A stretch of 64,000 nt of DNA from Tectiglobus sp965223355. Lineage in GTDB: Bacteria > Pseudomonadota > Alphaproteobacteria > Rhizobiales > Hyphomicrobiaceae. The position numbers were made by a program, and so were the translations under genes. The number at the start of each line of letters is the position of its first letter. Positions within the stretch are counted from its first letter, which is position 1. Shown piece by piece: positions 52,135 to 60,549 of the stretch. The notes under the pieces are model-generated. The model was given only the letters and a program-made list of their open reading frames with translations, was not told where the DNA came from and searched no databases. The stretch is taken from the NCBI GenBank assembly GCA_965223355.1, contig CBDCWE010000003.1, positions 2,232,001 through 2,296,000 on the forward strand, in the 5' to 3' direction.

Positions 52135-52917
52135 TTATTTCCGGTGCTTGGCGGCAAAGAACTCGGCGATGCGCTGTTGCGGCTCGCCGGTGGTATAGGC
52201 TTCAGATAGCGCATCGATGCCGGCGTAGATGGCCTCGTCGATCGATACGCGTTGCCAGCGGTCGATCAGCGCCTTCTGGTTGCGCACGGCAGCAGGTGCG
52301 GCTCGGCAAATGCCCGCCAGCCAGTCGTCAATGGCGGCATCGAGGTTTGCCATCGGCACGCACTTCTGGACAAAGCCCATGGCCATCGCGTCCGCAGCCG
52401 GGAAGGTTTCGCCGGTCAGCAATATCTCGCGGGTCCTGCCCCAACCGATCTGGCCCGGCAACAGTGCCGCCTCGATCACCGACGGCAATCCCATATGGAC
52501 CTCCGGCATACCGAAGACCGCCGTATCCGCCGCCGCGCGCATGTCGCAACTGGCGGCAACCTCAAGCCCAGCACCAAGGCAAAAGCCGTTGACCCGCGCG
52601 ATGACCGGGATCGGAGATCTGCGGATGGCATCACAGGCCTGGTGCAAACGCGTGATGTAGAGCCTGCCGCTGTCGGCGCACAAACCACCCAGTTCGTTGA
52701 GATCCGCGCCGCCAATGAATGACCTTTCACCGGCGCCCGTCAGCACCGCGGCGCGCAGATCATCGCGAGATGAAAGTTCCTCGAATGTCTCTTTGAGGCG
52801 CACCACCTGGGCGGTGGAAAGGCAGTTGAGGCGCGCCTGATTGTCGACCACAACACGTGCGACACGGCCATCCCGGCCATGTTCGAAATAGGATAGATGG
52901 ACGGCGGCTGCGCTCAT
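52135..52917 (-). CDS. Enoyl-CoA hydratase/isomerase family protein
   Basis: 260 residues of the crotonase fold. Seen: VVVDNQARLNCLSTAQVVRLKETFEEL, AAVLTGAGERSFIGGADLNEL (oxyanion-hole strand), IARVNGFCLGAGLEVAASCDMRAAAD with the second oxyanion Gly, and the Glu in FGMPEVHMGLPSVIEAALLPGQIGWGRTREI. The first catalytic Glu position reads near GFCLGAG-LEVA and the second MPEVHMG, as in hydratases. Whether it hydrates, isomerises or hydrolyses is open. Start set at MSAAAVHL. Its 5' end faces a divergent hypothetical gene. Confidence 0.9.
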   Translation of the reverse strand: MSAAAVHLSYFEHGRDGRVARVVVDNQARLNCLSTAQVVRLKETFEELSSRDDLRAAVLTGAGERSFIGGADLNELGGLCADSGRLYITRLHQACDAIRRSPIPVIARVNGFCLGAGLEVAASCDMRAAADTAVFGMPEVHMGLPSVIEAALLPGQIGWGRTREILLTGETFPAADAMAMGFVQKCVPMANLDAAIDDWLAGICRAAPAAVRNQKALIDRWQRVSIDEAIYAGIDALSEAYTTGEPQQRIAEFFAAKHRK

Positions 52918-53074
52918 GGACTGATTTCCCTGATTGGTGATGCGGCCCCGACAGCGTAACCGACCGTCGCGCGAGAGCAAGCCGCAAGGTGGACGCGCCG
53001 GCCCGAATAACACTATGAACTACGGACTCAGGGCGATTCGCGGGTTGGAGCAAGACAGGGGATCAAGACACTCG

Positions 53075-53704
53075 ATGCCGTTGCAAAACCGAGTGACACC
53101 GGATGGGCAAATCGTTGCCATTGCCGCACGCGGAACGCTGATGGGCAATCGCGGCGGCATGATGCATCGTCTGGACAAGACGCTCGGCCCGAAGCGTTGG
53201 GTCAACAAGCAGTGGATTGCCTGCCGGCTATCCTTCAAGGGCCGCTGGCGCGAAGTGATGGCCCCCAACAGCTACACCGAGTTGTTCTTTCTCGATGAGG
53301 CAACCGCCTTTGCGGCCGGCCACAGGCCCTGTTACGAATGCCGTCGGCGCGAGGCCGTTTACTTTGCGGAACTGTGGGGGGAAGTGCTCGGTGGCGGGCC
53401 GCGCGCCAAGGCCGGCGACATCGATGCAACGCTGCACGCCGAGCGCCTCAATGCGGAAAACCGCAAGGCGATGTTCAAGTCGGAGGTCGCCGACCTGCCA
53501 ACCGGCGCCATGATCAGGTGGCGCGATGGCGCCTATCTGGTGCTCGCCGGCCGGCTTCTGCGGTGGGCACCGGAAGGATACAGCGCCGTCATCGATCCCG
53601 AGGACGGCATGGTCGTCGATGTCCTAACGCCGCGCAGCACGCTCGAAATCTTCCGCGCCGGCTATGATGCCGACCTGCACAAATCGGCGCTGGATTTCAT
53701 GTAG
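53075..53704 (+). CDS. Conserved hypothetical protein with an Ada-like Cys pair
   Basis: 209 residues from ATG 53075. Seen: PLQNRVTPDGQIVAIAARGTLMGNRGGMMHRLDKTL, then NKQWIACRLSFKGRWREVMAPNSYTELFFLDEATAFAAGHRPCYECRRREAVYF, in which FLDEATAFAAGHRPCYECR resembles the Cys-x2-Cys part of the Ada methyl-phosphotriester domain. The rest is not Ada-like: a Trp/Arg-rich segment follows (MIRWRDGAYLVLAGRLLRWAPEGY). The protein family is recurrent in alphaproteobacteria as a hypothetical protein. I do not know its function; a nucleic-acid role is a guess from the Cys pair. Confidence 0.8.
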   Translation: MPLQNRVTPDGQIVAIAARGTLMGNRGGMMHRLDKTLGPKRWVNKQWIACRLSFKGRWREVMAPNSYTELFFLDEATAFAAGHRPCYECRRREAVYFAELWGEVLGGGPRAKAGDIDATLHAERLNAENRKAMFKSEVADLPTGAMIRWRDGAYLVLAGRLLRWAPEGYSAVIDPEDGMVVDVLTPRSTLEIFRAGYDADLHKSALDFM

Positions 53705-53814
53705 CCCAAACGGGGCTGCTGGCATCGCGGCGACAGCGCTAAATCACGTACGCCCGCCCGGCCACAGATACTGTCGACAATAGAACCGTTCTACGGCGTC
53801 GAATTTGGCCTGCT

Positions 53815-53953
53815 CTAGATCATCGTGCTTTAAGTTGGAACCGCTATTGCGGTTCCAACTTAAAGCACAAAGATGATCGCCACTTTAGAGGCGAGCAACT
53901 TTCTGCCTTTATTCAGGATCGTTCCGACATCCGACCAAAGGCCGGTTGCTCTA
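53815..53953 (-). repeat. R1 repeat, copy j (full length, reverse)
   Basis: CTAGATCATCGTGC to GGTTGCTCTA with an intact hairpin B (loop TATT). Hairpin A has lost part of its right arm (GACATCCGACCAAAGGCCGG). Lies between two convergent genes. Confidence 0.85.
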
Positions 53954-53975
53954 AGATCAAGCCGACCGGCTGTCG

Positions 53976-54386
53976 CTAACCGCCAATCGACAGGTCGCGC
54001 CGCGCCACCCTGATGCCGATCGTGTAACCGGCAACAACATCGATCAGCGTCGCCACCACGATAAAGAAGAACACCGAAGTTTGCGCCTGCCGCACCATCA
54101 AGAACTCAATCAGACAGACAACGAACACCAGCATCGACAATCCGTGATCAAGCAATGACGTGCTTGAGGTATAGGTCGCTTTGAGCAGCTCGAAGAACAA
54201 CAGGATGAGCAGTGCAAAGATGATCAGGTCACCGGTCGTGAACGTCCAAGTATGGCCGTTAAGCATCGGGATCGGCAGGACAACCTGACGGAGAACCTCA
54301 TCCGGATTGTTGCCACCGCCGACCAATACGATCGCATTGTAGGCCAAGAAAACAAACAGCAGCAACGGAATGGCTCGGATCGACAT
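53976..54386 (-). CDS. Small integral membrane protein
   Basis: 136 residues with four hydrophobic stretches: IPLLLFVFLAYNAIVLVGGG, LIIFALLILLFFELLKATY, GLSMLVFVVCLIEFLMV and SVFFFIVVATLIDVVAGYTIGI. Both ends are short and slightly charged (MSIRAIP, RVARRDLSIGG). No enzyme motif is seen. Similar four-helix proteins are common in alphaproteobacteria without assigned function. It lies 90 nt downstream of rpmF on the same strand and might be read from its promoter. Confidence 0.78.
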   Translation of the reverse strand: MSIRAIPLLLFVFLAYNAIVLVGGGNNPDEVLRQVVLPIPMLNGHTWTFTTGDLIIFALLILLFFELLKATYTSSTSLLDHGLSMLVFVVCLIEFLMVRQAQTSVFFFIVVATLIDVVAGYTIGIRVARRDLSIGG

Positions 54387-54476
54387 TTTCCACCTCTGAA
54401 TTGGTCAAGTCACGCTGTTGGTAACTGGAGAATGTGGCATTGCTCGCCTCCGACCATCACGACACCGTCAAAGCTT

Positions 54477-54662
54477 TTATGCGTCGTCTTGCGGTTCGAG
54501 GATCTGTCGGCCCCGGTACATGCCGGTCTTGAGATCGATGTGGTGCGGGCGACGGCGCTCGCCGCTGTCCTTGTCTTCGATATAGGTCGGTGACTTGAGC
54601 GCGTCGGTCGAACGCCGCAAGCCACGCTTCATCGGCGATACTTTTCGTTTGGGAACTGCCAT
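54477..54662 (-). CDS. rpmF: Ribosomal protein bL32
   Basis: 61 residues. MAVPKRKVSPMKRGLRRSTDALKSPTYIEDKDSGERRRPHHIDLKTGMYRGRQIL is the typical alphaproteobacterial bL32, the form without the four zinc-binding Cys. Start and length are as in the family. In many bacteria rpmF is followed by plsX and fabH; here the next gene on the strand is a small membrane protein instead. Confidence 0.97.
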   Translation of the reverse strand: MAVPKRKVSPMKRGLRRSTDALKSPTYIEDKDSGERRRPHHIDLKTGMYRGRQILEPQDDA

Positions 54663-54937
54663 ATCGGTGTCTCTGCTCGGTGTCTTCAGTTACTGTGATG
54701 GTGGGCGCTACTGTCATGGTGGGCGGCCCGCCGCTGGTCCTTTCCAACGCCAACCGGGCCGGCCGTGATCGCTAAAGGCTCATCGCTCTTTCGGCCAATA
54801 AGCAGCAGCGGAACGTCGAAAACGACGGCCCTTCATGCGCCGCAAGGATTTGATCGACGAGCTTATAACGGCAATTTGCCGGCTTGGCCAGCGGTTAGTA
54901 TCGAATACTGGCACGCCGCGGCGGTCCCGCCTTAAAG

Positions 54938-55035
54938 CCTCTCAGAGTTGGCTTAAACGATCGCGCTCGCCGGCCCGGCCAGCCACAACCCGTGATCTGA
55001 GGAGCGGCCGGAAGGAGGAGCGGGCCGGCAATGGA
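54938..55035 (+). repeat. R2 repeat, copy e
   Basis: CTCAGAGTTGGCTTAAACGA, then CGCTCGCCGGCCCGG, CCCGTGATCTGAGG, and the closing AGGAGCGGGCCGG arm. It lies in the 456-bp gap 54663-55118 upstream of rpmF and before the IS66 remnant. The rest of the gap shows no supported gene; the rpmF promoter should be at its left end. Confidence 0.55.
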
Positions 55036-55118
55036 ATTGCGCTTGAAGTGCGGAAATCCTCTGGCGAACCTGTGATCTCGGAACAATCCCTTGCGGTTTC
55101 ACCACTAGCCAACCGCAA

Positions 55119-56153
55119 GTGATCCGCCTCCTCACCTGGGCCAACCGGTGCTGCACATGTGAGCGCAAGGTTCGCTCCTCTCACCCACTTCAGGTTTCCA
55201 GGGCTGAGGGGGCGGCTGGTGTACATCTCGGCCCACGCGCATTGGCGGTTGCCGGCAGTTTGAACAAGGGCATGGGGCTGACGGTTCGCAAGACCTGCCG
55301 CGTGCTTCGTGATCTGGTGGGGCTTAATCTCTCCCCCGGTGGCTTGTCCCAGGCTTTGGCGCGGATCGCCAAACGCCTTGAACCGGATTACCAAAAGCTT
55401 TTGGAGGCGGTGAAATCCCAGGATGCTATCTATACGGATGAGACCAGTTGGTGGGTTGGCTCAAAAGGCGACAGCCTGTGGGTCTTAACGAACGATGCCG
55501 GAACCTATTACCGGGTCGTACCAAGCCGTTCCAAGGCGGCCGCGCAGGATCTGATCGAGAGTGATTACCGGGGTGTACTCGTCAGCGATTGCCTCAACAT
55601 CTATGACGACCTGACGCCCAATCAACACAAGTGCTATGCCCATCATCTCAAGGCGATCAGCCAGGCGCTTGAGCATCCCGCCGCGCAAGGATCAACTTAT
55701 CTGCGCGATCTCAAATCTTTGCTCAAAGCGGCGATGGCGCTCAAAAACCTCCAGGTCGAGTTGGCGGACGATAAAGTGCGTCAGATGCGGATTTCTTTGG
55801 AGGATAAAGCAAGAATATTGCTCCAGACCCCACGAGCACCGCCGCCCGATGGGGCCCCAAGAGAGGATGCACAGGAACGCCAGGAGGAAAAGTTACGTCA
55901 GCGCCTTGCCAAACAGCATGATCATCTTTTTACCTTCCTCGATTATGCCAGCGTAGAAGCAACCAACAATCGTGCCGAGCGCCAACTGCGCCCAGCCGTG
56001 ATTAACCGCAAATTGTCGTGTGGCAACAAAACCGAAGCCGGCGCCCAGACCTGGCAGATCCTCGCCTCGCTGGCCGCAACATGCGAGCAAAAAGGTACAT
56101 CCTTCATCGACTTCATTGCACCGAAAATGCCGATGGAGGCTTCAACAGGCTGA
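55119..56153 (+). CDS. IS66-family transposase, N-terminally truncated remnant
   Basis: The frame gives 344 residues. The part from about residue 20 on matches IS66 TnpC: HPLQVSRAEGAAGVHLGPRALAVAGSLNKGMGLTVRKTCRVL, LNLSPGGLSQALARIAKR, then the DDE residues in YTDETSWWVG and LVSDCLNIYDD and the Glu in VEATNNRAERQLRPAVINRK. Full IS66 TnpC proteins are longer and have an N-terminal Leu-rich and zinc-finger part; here it is missing and no tnpA/tnpB is adjacent, so it is a left-truncated remnant. The true N-terminus of the frame (GTG 55119) is unlikely to be a real start. Confidence 0.75.
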   Translation: MIRLLTWANRCCTCERKVRSSHPLQVSRAEGAAGVHLGPRALAVAGSLNKGMGLTVRKTCRVLRDLVGLNLSPGGLSQALARIAKRLEPDYQKLLEAVKSQDAIYTDETSWWVGSKGDSLWVLTNDAGTYYRVVPSRSKAAAQDLIESDYRGVLVSDCLNIYDDLTPNQHKCYAHHLKAISQALEHPAAQGSTYLRDLKSLLKAAMALKNLQVELADDKVRQMRISLEDKARILLQTPRAPPPDGAPREDAQERQEEKLRQRLAKQHDHLFTFLDYASVEATNNRAERQLRPAVINRKLSCGNKTEAGAQTWQILASLAATCEQKGTSFIDFIAPKMPMEASTG

Positions 56154-56307
56154 GAACGCTAAACAGGTACGAGCCCGGATTATGCACGAGTTTTGAGAAA
56201 TGTGTTGGCGGCGGTCGCGGCAATTGTCATCGCCCACTTGCACGCCAAACAAAGGCAGAATATACACACCACCTTGCCCGGCCGCGGACGTCGGCGGCGC
56301 AAGTTTC

Positions 56308-56383
56308 GCCCAGGTAGCTCAGTTGGTAGAGCATGCGACTGAAAATCGCAGTGTCGGTGGTTCGATTCCGCCCCTGGGCACCA
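56308..56383 (+). tRNA. tRNA-Phe (anticodon GAA)
   Basis: 76 nt with encoded CCA. Acceptor GCCCAGG/CCTGGGC; D arm GCTC...GAGC; anticodon stem TGCGA/TCGCA with loop CTGAAAA, anticodon GAA; T arm GGTGG-TTCGATT-CCGCC. It is the likely attachment site of the element to its right. Confidence 0.97.
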
Positions 56384-56489
56384 GAACTTCTACTCATGAA
56401 TGAACATAACGCCTTAAAAAATAAATAAATTCAAGTAGTTGCTCGCATTTAGATGCTCATAGCACCTCATAGATTTTCCTTGTTTCACT

Positions 56490-57836
56490 GGCTCTTCGTC
56501 GAAAACGGGGGCAGGTCTATGATCTGCGGCTTATCTTAGCGTTCTATCAGTTTTCCTTCTATCTCGTCACAGCTCATGCGCAGAGTGCGCGAACACGTCG
56601 ACGATAGTTGTCAAAGTTGCGAAAGCCGAAGGCGCGGCGCTGGATCAGTTTCATCTGTCGGTGAAAGCCCTCGGTGATGCCGTTTGAGCGTGAGAAACGC
56701 CACATGCGGCCGATCTCCTCCTGCCAGGTTTCAAGCGTGCGACCGAGTTTTTGGCAGTTCTCAAAGCCGCTTTGTTTGAGTTCGGCGATCGCATCAAGGA
56801 GCCGGTGGGCCAGAATGCGGCACTGATCCTTGGTCTGGTTCCTGGCCGTTAGCACCGTCATCAGATCGTCCTTGAAGTCGTAAATGCTGGCAATGGCTGA
56901 TTGGTTTGCAAGGTAGGCCGACAGGCGTTCTGCTTGATCGTCTTTCAGGTTGTGGCCATGCCTTTGCAGCAGCTTCGCCGTGCCACGGCGTGTGCTCAGT
57001 TCCGGATCGATCTGGCGGCAGGTTTTCAAGAGATGATAGAGCGCGAGGCGCACCACATGGAAGCGATCGGCAACCACGAGGGCTCCCGGAAAGTAGCTGC
57101 GCGCAATCGAGCGATAGCTCTCGGAGAGATCCATACAAATGATGCGAACCCGGCTTTTATCTTTTAAGTCTGATAGATACGGGCCAAGAGACGAAGCTGA
57201 CCGGCCTGGCGTGACATCAAACACGCGGCGCTTCTTGAGATCGCAAAACGTCGTTGCAAACCGCATGCGACGAGAGAAGAAGTGCTCATCGATACCAAGC
57301 ACGCGTGGGATCTGCAGCGTCATGAGCTTGCGGTTCTCCAGCTCGTACATGTGATCATAATAGCGCGCGATCGTGCTGTCTGACTTGTCAAAGTTCTGTG
57401 CCAGGCCTTTGCGTGAGATACCATGGCTGTGCTGGCGATAGACCTGCTTTTTCAATGCCTCGGTTGAGCGCTGCCAGGGCTGGATGCCATCCAGACGCTG
57501 GCGGAAATAACGGCCGCAACCGCGGCAGTGATACTTGCAAACCGAAAACCTCAGCAGCACACGGCGCAGGCCGACGCTTTCGTGCCAGACACTGCGCTGC
57601 ACCTTGTCCTTCTTGCGCAGGTCTGAGCCGCCGCAATGCGGGCAATGAGGTTCGTGATGGCCGTCGAGGTCATGCACGATTGGGTTGAAACCGCTCGTCC
57701 TGGCAATTGTGAAACCAGGCAGGTTCAGCGTAACATCAAAGTCGGGCATCCTCGGTGTGTCCTTGATCTATCAGTCCGGCAAGACTGCAAATCATAGACT
57801 GCGATTCGAGGGTGCCCCCTTATCTGATGGAGAGCC
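56490..57836 (-). mobile_element. Complete ISL3-family insertion sequence with 8-bp target duplication
   Basis: Ends: left GGCTCTTCGTCGAAAA(CGGGGGCA), right (complement) GGCTCTCCATCAGATAAG(GGGGCA), 18 of 24 bases alike, with a shared TCTATGATYTGC further in. The 8 bases GTTTCACT flank it on both sides (56482-56489 and 57837-57844), a perfect target duplication of the size known for ISL3. One transposase gene is inside. It sits between tRNA-Phe and the integrase gene. Confidence 0.93.
56574..57749 (-). CDS. ISL3-family transposase
   Basis: 391 residues. Seen: N-terminal zinc-finger-like CPHCGGSDLRKKDKVQRSVWHESVGLRRVLLRF and CRGCGRYF, then LGIDEHFFSRRMRFATTFCDL (first catalytic Asp), ICMDLSESYRSIARSYFPGALVVADRFHVVRL (second Asp) and the Glu in RSNGITEGFHRQMKLIQRRAFGFRNFDNY. 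All three DDE residues and both Cys pairs are present and the frame is unbroken, so the protein is probably active. It lies inside an IS with intact ends and target duplication. Confidence 0.95.
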   Translation of the reverse strand: MPDFDVTLNLPGFTIARTSGFNPIVHDLDGHHEPHCPHCGGSDLRKKDKVQRSVWHESVGLRRVLLRFSVCKYHCRGCGRYFRQRLDGIQPWQRSTEALKKQVYRQHSHGISRKGLAQNFDKSDSTIARYYDHMYELENRKLMTLQIPRVLGIDEHFFSRRMRFATTFCDLKKRRVFDVTPGRSASSLGPYLSDLKDKSRVRIICMDLSESYRSIARSYFPGALVVADRFHVVRLALYHLLKTCRQIDPELSTRRGTAKLLQRHGHNLKDDQAERLSAYLANQSAIASIYDFKDDLMTVLTARNQTKDQCRILAHRLLDAIAELKQSGFENCQKLGRTLETWQEEIGRMWRFSRSNGITEGFHRQMKLIQRRAFGFRNFDNYRRRVRALCA

Positions 57837-57901
57837 GTTTCACTGTGGGTAATGGTTAATGATGTGGGTAACAGCGACTATCCACACAGGCGTTACCCAC
57901 A

Positions 57902-59086
57902 ATGCAGCTGTCGGAATTCGCAGTCCGCAAGGCCAAGCCAAGGGAAAAACCCTACCGCATGAGTGACGGTGGGGGCTTGCACCTCTTAGTCCAGCCCAGT
58001 GGTTCCAAACTCTGGCAGCAGCGCTATCGCTACGCAGGCAAAGAAAACATCCTCTCGTTTGGCCCTTATCCCCTCATCACCATCGCTGAAGCCCGGCAGA
58101 AGCGTCATGACGCCAAGAAACTGCTGCTTGACGGCATTGATCCCAATGCCAAGAAGCAGCAAGAGCGCCTGGATGCCATTGCCAAGCAAGACGAGACCTT
58201 CGGCAAGCTCTCCGATGAATATCTGGAGCGGCAGGAGCAAAAGGGCACCGCGCCGGCAACGATCAAGAAGACCACCTGGCTGCTGAAAAAGCTCGCTGAA
58301 CCCCTGGCTGAGCGACCCATCCAGGAGATCACCCCCGCAGAAGTTCTCACCTTGCTGCAGCGGATTGAACAGAGTGGCCGCCGGGAAACGGCCCGTCGGC
58401 TCAGGGGCACGATCAGCAGCGTCTTCAAGCTTGCGATCGTTACCCTGCCCGCCAAAGATGATCCCACTTTGCCGCTGCATGGCGCATTGTTGCCACCCAA
58501 GGTCGAAGGCCGGGCCGCCATCACTGACGAAAAGGAACTGGGCAAGCTGCTGCAGAACATTGATGAGTATGATGGGTGGCCCACTATCCGGGCAGCGCTG
58601 CAATTCCTGATGCTCACGTGTGTGCGCCCTGGTGAGGTACGTGGTGCCAGGCGCAGTGAGTTTGATCTTGATAAGGCCGTCTGGAGCATTCCGGCCGAAC
58701 GCATGAAGATGCGTGCTTCCCATGATGTACCGTTGTCACGGCAAGCCTTCGCCATCATTGAGGATATTAGGCCGCTGTCTGAGGGTGCTGAGCTGGTATT
58801 TCCGTCAGTGCGGTCCCAGCATCGGCCACTGTCAGAGAACGCCTTCAATTCAGCGTTGCGGCGCATGGGTTACGGCAAGGATGAAGTCACCGCCCACGGC
58901 TTTCGTGCGACTGCCAGCTCAATCCTGAATGCCCGCGGCTACGATCCGGACGTCATTGAAGCGGTGCTGGCCCATCAAGACCGGAACGCCATTCGCCGGA
59001 CATATAACCGGGCAACGTACTGGAATCAGAGAGTGGTGTTGATGCAGGCGTGGGCGGATTTGCTAGATAGACTCAGAGGTGGCTGA
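57902..59086 (+). CDS. Tyrosine integrase of the P4/DUF4102 type
   Basis: 394 residues. N-terminal DUF4102-type arm-binding domain (VRKAKPREKPYRMSDGGGLHLLVQPSGSKLWQQRYRY, then LSFGPYPLITIAEAR); core-binding domain; catalytic domain with Arg242 (TCVRPGEVRGARR), His332-x2-Arg335 (AHGFRATAS), His358 (LAHQDRNAIRR) and nucleophile Tyr368. The catalytic set is complete. P4-type integrases insert at tRNA genes; with the ISL3 removed this gene would start about 170 bp after tRNA-Phe, the usual place for the integrase of such an island. Confidence 0.94.
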   Translation: MQLSEFAVRKAKPREKPYRMSDGGGLHLLVQPSGSKLWQQRYRYAGKENILSFGPYPLITIAEARQKRHDAKKLLLDGIDPNAKKQQERLDAIAKQDETFGKLSDEYLERQEQKGTAPATIKKTTWLLKKLAEPLAERPIQEITPAEVLTLLQRIEQSGRRETARRLRGTISSVFKLAIVTLPAKDDPTLPLHGALLPPKVEGRAAITDEKELGKLLQNIDEYDGWPTIRAALQFLMLTCVRPGEVRGARRSEFDLDKAVWSIPAERMKMRASHDVPLSRQAFAIIEDIRPLSEGAELVFPSVRSQHRPLSENAFNSALRRMGYGKDEVTAHGFRATASSILNARGYDPDVIEAVLAHQDRNAIRRTYNRATYWNQRVVLMQAWADLLDRLRGG

Positions 59087-59310
59087 GCTAAGATCGCGCG
59101 TCAACTGCGCGCTTAAACAAGGACTGGAGGCAGTTCATTAGGTATCGGCAAGCACCCTGGCCGCACATCCCTGAAAATACTCAACTATGTTCAGTTATGT
59201 GAATCTTGTGGCCGCAGTGATTCAGGCTTAGATTCCATGGTGCCCAATGGGCTCGGTTTGCACCGAGGCTGGGGCATCCGGATGCTCCGTTTCAACATGG
59301 AGGATCTGAG

Positions 59311-59520
59311 ATGTCACATCCAAAACAGCTAATCTGCAAGAAGGAGCTGACGAAGCTCGTGAAGTACTCGCCGCAACACATCGCACGGCTGGAGAAGGCA
59401 GGCCAATTCCCAAAGCGGTTGCAGCTGGGCCAGAACCGTGTTGCGTGGATGATGTCCGAGGTCGAGGCGTGGATCGAAGAACGCTTGGCCAAGCGTGACG
59501 CGCAAAACTTGACATCCTGA
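59311..59520 (+). CDS. AlpA-family DNA-binding regulator
   Basis: 69 residues. Seen: LICKKELTKLVKYSPQHIARLEKAGQFPKRLQLGQNRVAWMMSEVEAWIEERL, the winged-helix/excisionase-like fold of AlpA/phage regulators. In P4-type elements AlpA activates integrase or excision genes. GGAGG lies 8 nt before the ATG. It follows the integrase by 224 nt on the same strand, and a terminator-like hairpin lies just after it. Confidence 0.88.
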   Translation: MSHPKQLICKKELTKLVKYSPQHIARLEKAGQFPKRLQLGQNRVAWMMSEVEAWIEERLAKRDAQNLTS

Positions 59521-59549
59521 GATAGAAAACTCCTCTTGACGGACCAGGG

Positions 59550-59576
59550 AAAGCCACTCTTCGGGGCGGCTTTCTT
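59550..59576 (+). terminator. Probable intrinsic terminator after the AlpA-like gene
   Basis: AAAGCC and GGCTTT (59550-59555 and 59568-59573) enclose a loop with TCGGGG; CTT follows. A modest stem with a short T-tail. Confidence 0.5.
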
Positions 59577-59634
59577 GCATCTGGGGCGGTGTTCGGACGC
59601 ACGCGTGGTAGACTGTTTTGCAATAGCGACAATC

Positions 59635-59757
59635 ATGAAGCACGCCAAGAACAACACCCCCGGCGATCGGAATGCCGAACCAGATGATCCAGCGCTCGAA
59701 CTCAAGCGCGGCGATATCGTCTGGATTGAAATCGATCCCGAGGACGACGACGCGTAG
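59635..59757 (+). CDS. Very small hypothetical protein, possible toxin-gene remnant
   Basis: 40 residues from ATG 59635; no clear ribosome site. The end reads LELKRGDIVWIEIDPEDDDA. RGDIVW(V/I)x(L/I)DP is how MazF/PemK toxins begin, but the rest is missing, so this may be a stump of such a gene or just chance. The frame is open further up to 59536, but a terminator-like hairpin lies there. The following stretch (59758-59987) is A+T-rich, unlike the rest of the window, and holds no gene I can support. Confidence 0.35.
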   Translation: MKHAKNNTPGDRNAEPDDPALELKRGDIVWIEIDPEDDDA

Positions 59758-59987
59758 AGCCCGCCAGTCCTTTTTGCGGGCCTCGCCGAGCGCCTGCCAA
59801 AACGATCAAAAAAGGGAAGCGTTCTTGACGGAGCGAGTTTTTGTGTTGAAATAAAAACTTCATTTATTAATTGGAATAATGAGTATTATTAAATTGAGTA
59901 TTCTTGCCTGTATATAATTATATAGAGGGAAGTGCAAAATCTGCACTTCAAGAAGCGCTAAATTTGCATCTCTGGAAGTGAAGCGGG

Positions 59988-60335
59988 TCAGCGCCGCTTG
60001 ACCGTGGCATGCAGTGTATAAAGGTTCGGGCGATTGAGGCCTTGACGCTTGACGGTGACGTGGCCGGAGTTGTCGAGCTCCTTGATGAAGGTGACGATAC
60101 TCCGTTTCGAGACGCCCATATCGTCGGCGAGGGTTTCCTGACCGGGAAAACAAAAGTCATTCTGCCATGCGTAGGAAAGCAGCATCGCATACGCGAGTTT
60201 GGCGCCAACGCTCAAGTCGGTGGATTTCAGGATGACGTTCGGGACTTGGGTAAAGCCGGCGGCAGCTACGGGATCGAAGCCATCAAGGATGATGTTCCTG
60301 TAGCGATCAGCCAACGGCTCACTGATCTTTCTCAT
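59988..60335 (-). CDS. Helix-turn-helix protein (replication/plasmid-type)
   Basis: 115 residues from ATG 60335. Seen: FTQVPNVILKSTDLSVGAKLAYAMLLSYAWQNDFCFPGQETLADDMGVSKRSIVTFIKELDNSGHVTVKRQGLNRPNLYTL: a winged HTH of the kind found in replication-initiator-like proteins of plasmids and phages (GAKLAYAMLLSYA, then FPGQETLADDMGVSKRSI, then a GHVTVKRQG wing). It lies alone on the minus strand in the tRNA-Phe element. It could be a regulator or a replication protein; it is shorter than full Rep proteins. Confidence 0.82.
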   Translation of the reverse strand: MRKISEPLADRYRNIILDGFDPVAAAGFTQVPNVILKSTDLSVGAKLAYAMLLSYAWQNDFCFPGQETLADDMGVSKRSIVTFIKELDNSGHVTVKRQGLNRPNLYTLHATVKRR

Positions 60336-60549
60336 TGTCCATAGTATAGCACTCGGCACAAAGAGCGTCTGTCGACACCAGGGGACAAAGGCGACAAACC
60401 GAACGGAGATTGGTTCACACAAGATTCATGAAGCGAATGAAGCGGTGGGAAAGGGCTCTGTTGAGCCACATCGCAAGCGTCGCACAAGATCTGATTTGCG
60501 CCGCTTGGCCATGAGGCGCCGCCGATGACGTTGACGCAGGCAATGACAC

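Noticed and set aside
13622..53953. CRISPR array
   Set aside because: The repeated hairpins are dispersed over 48 kb, differ in orientation and have no regular spacers; no cas gene is present.
54835..55122. A 95-codon open frame before the IS66 remnant
   Set aside because: Arg/Ser-rich, no family match, and it runs through repeat R2.
55119..56153. An intact IS66 insertion sequence
   Set aside because: Only the C-terminal part of the transposase remains, no tnpA/tnpB is adjacent and I find no ends or target duplication.
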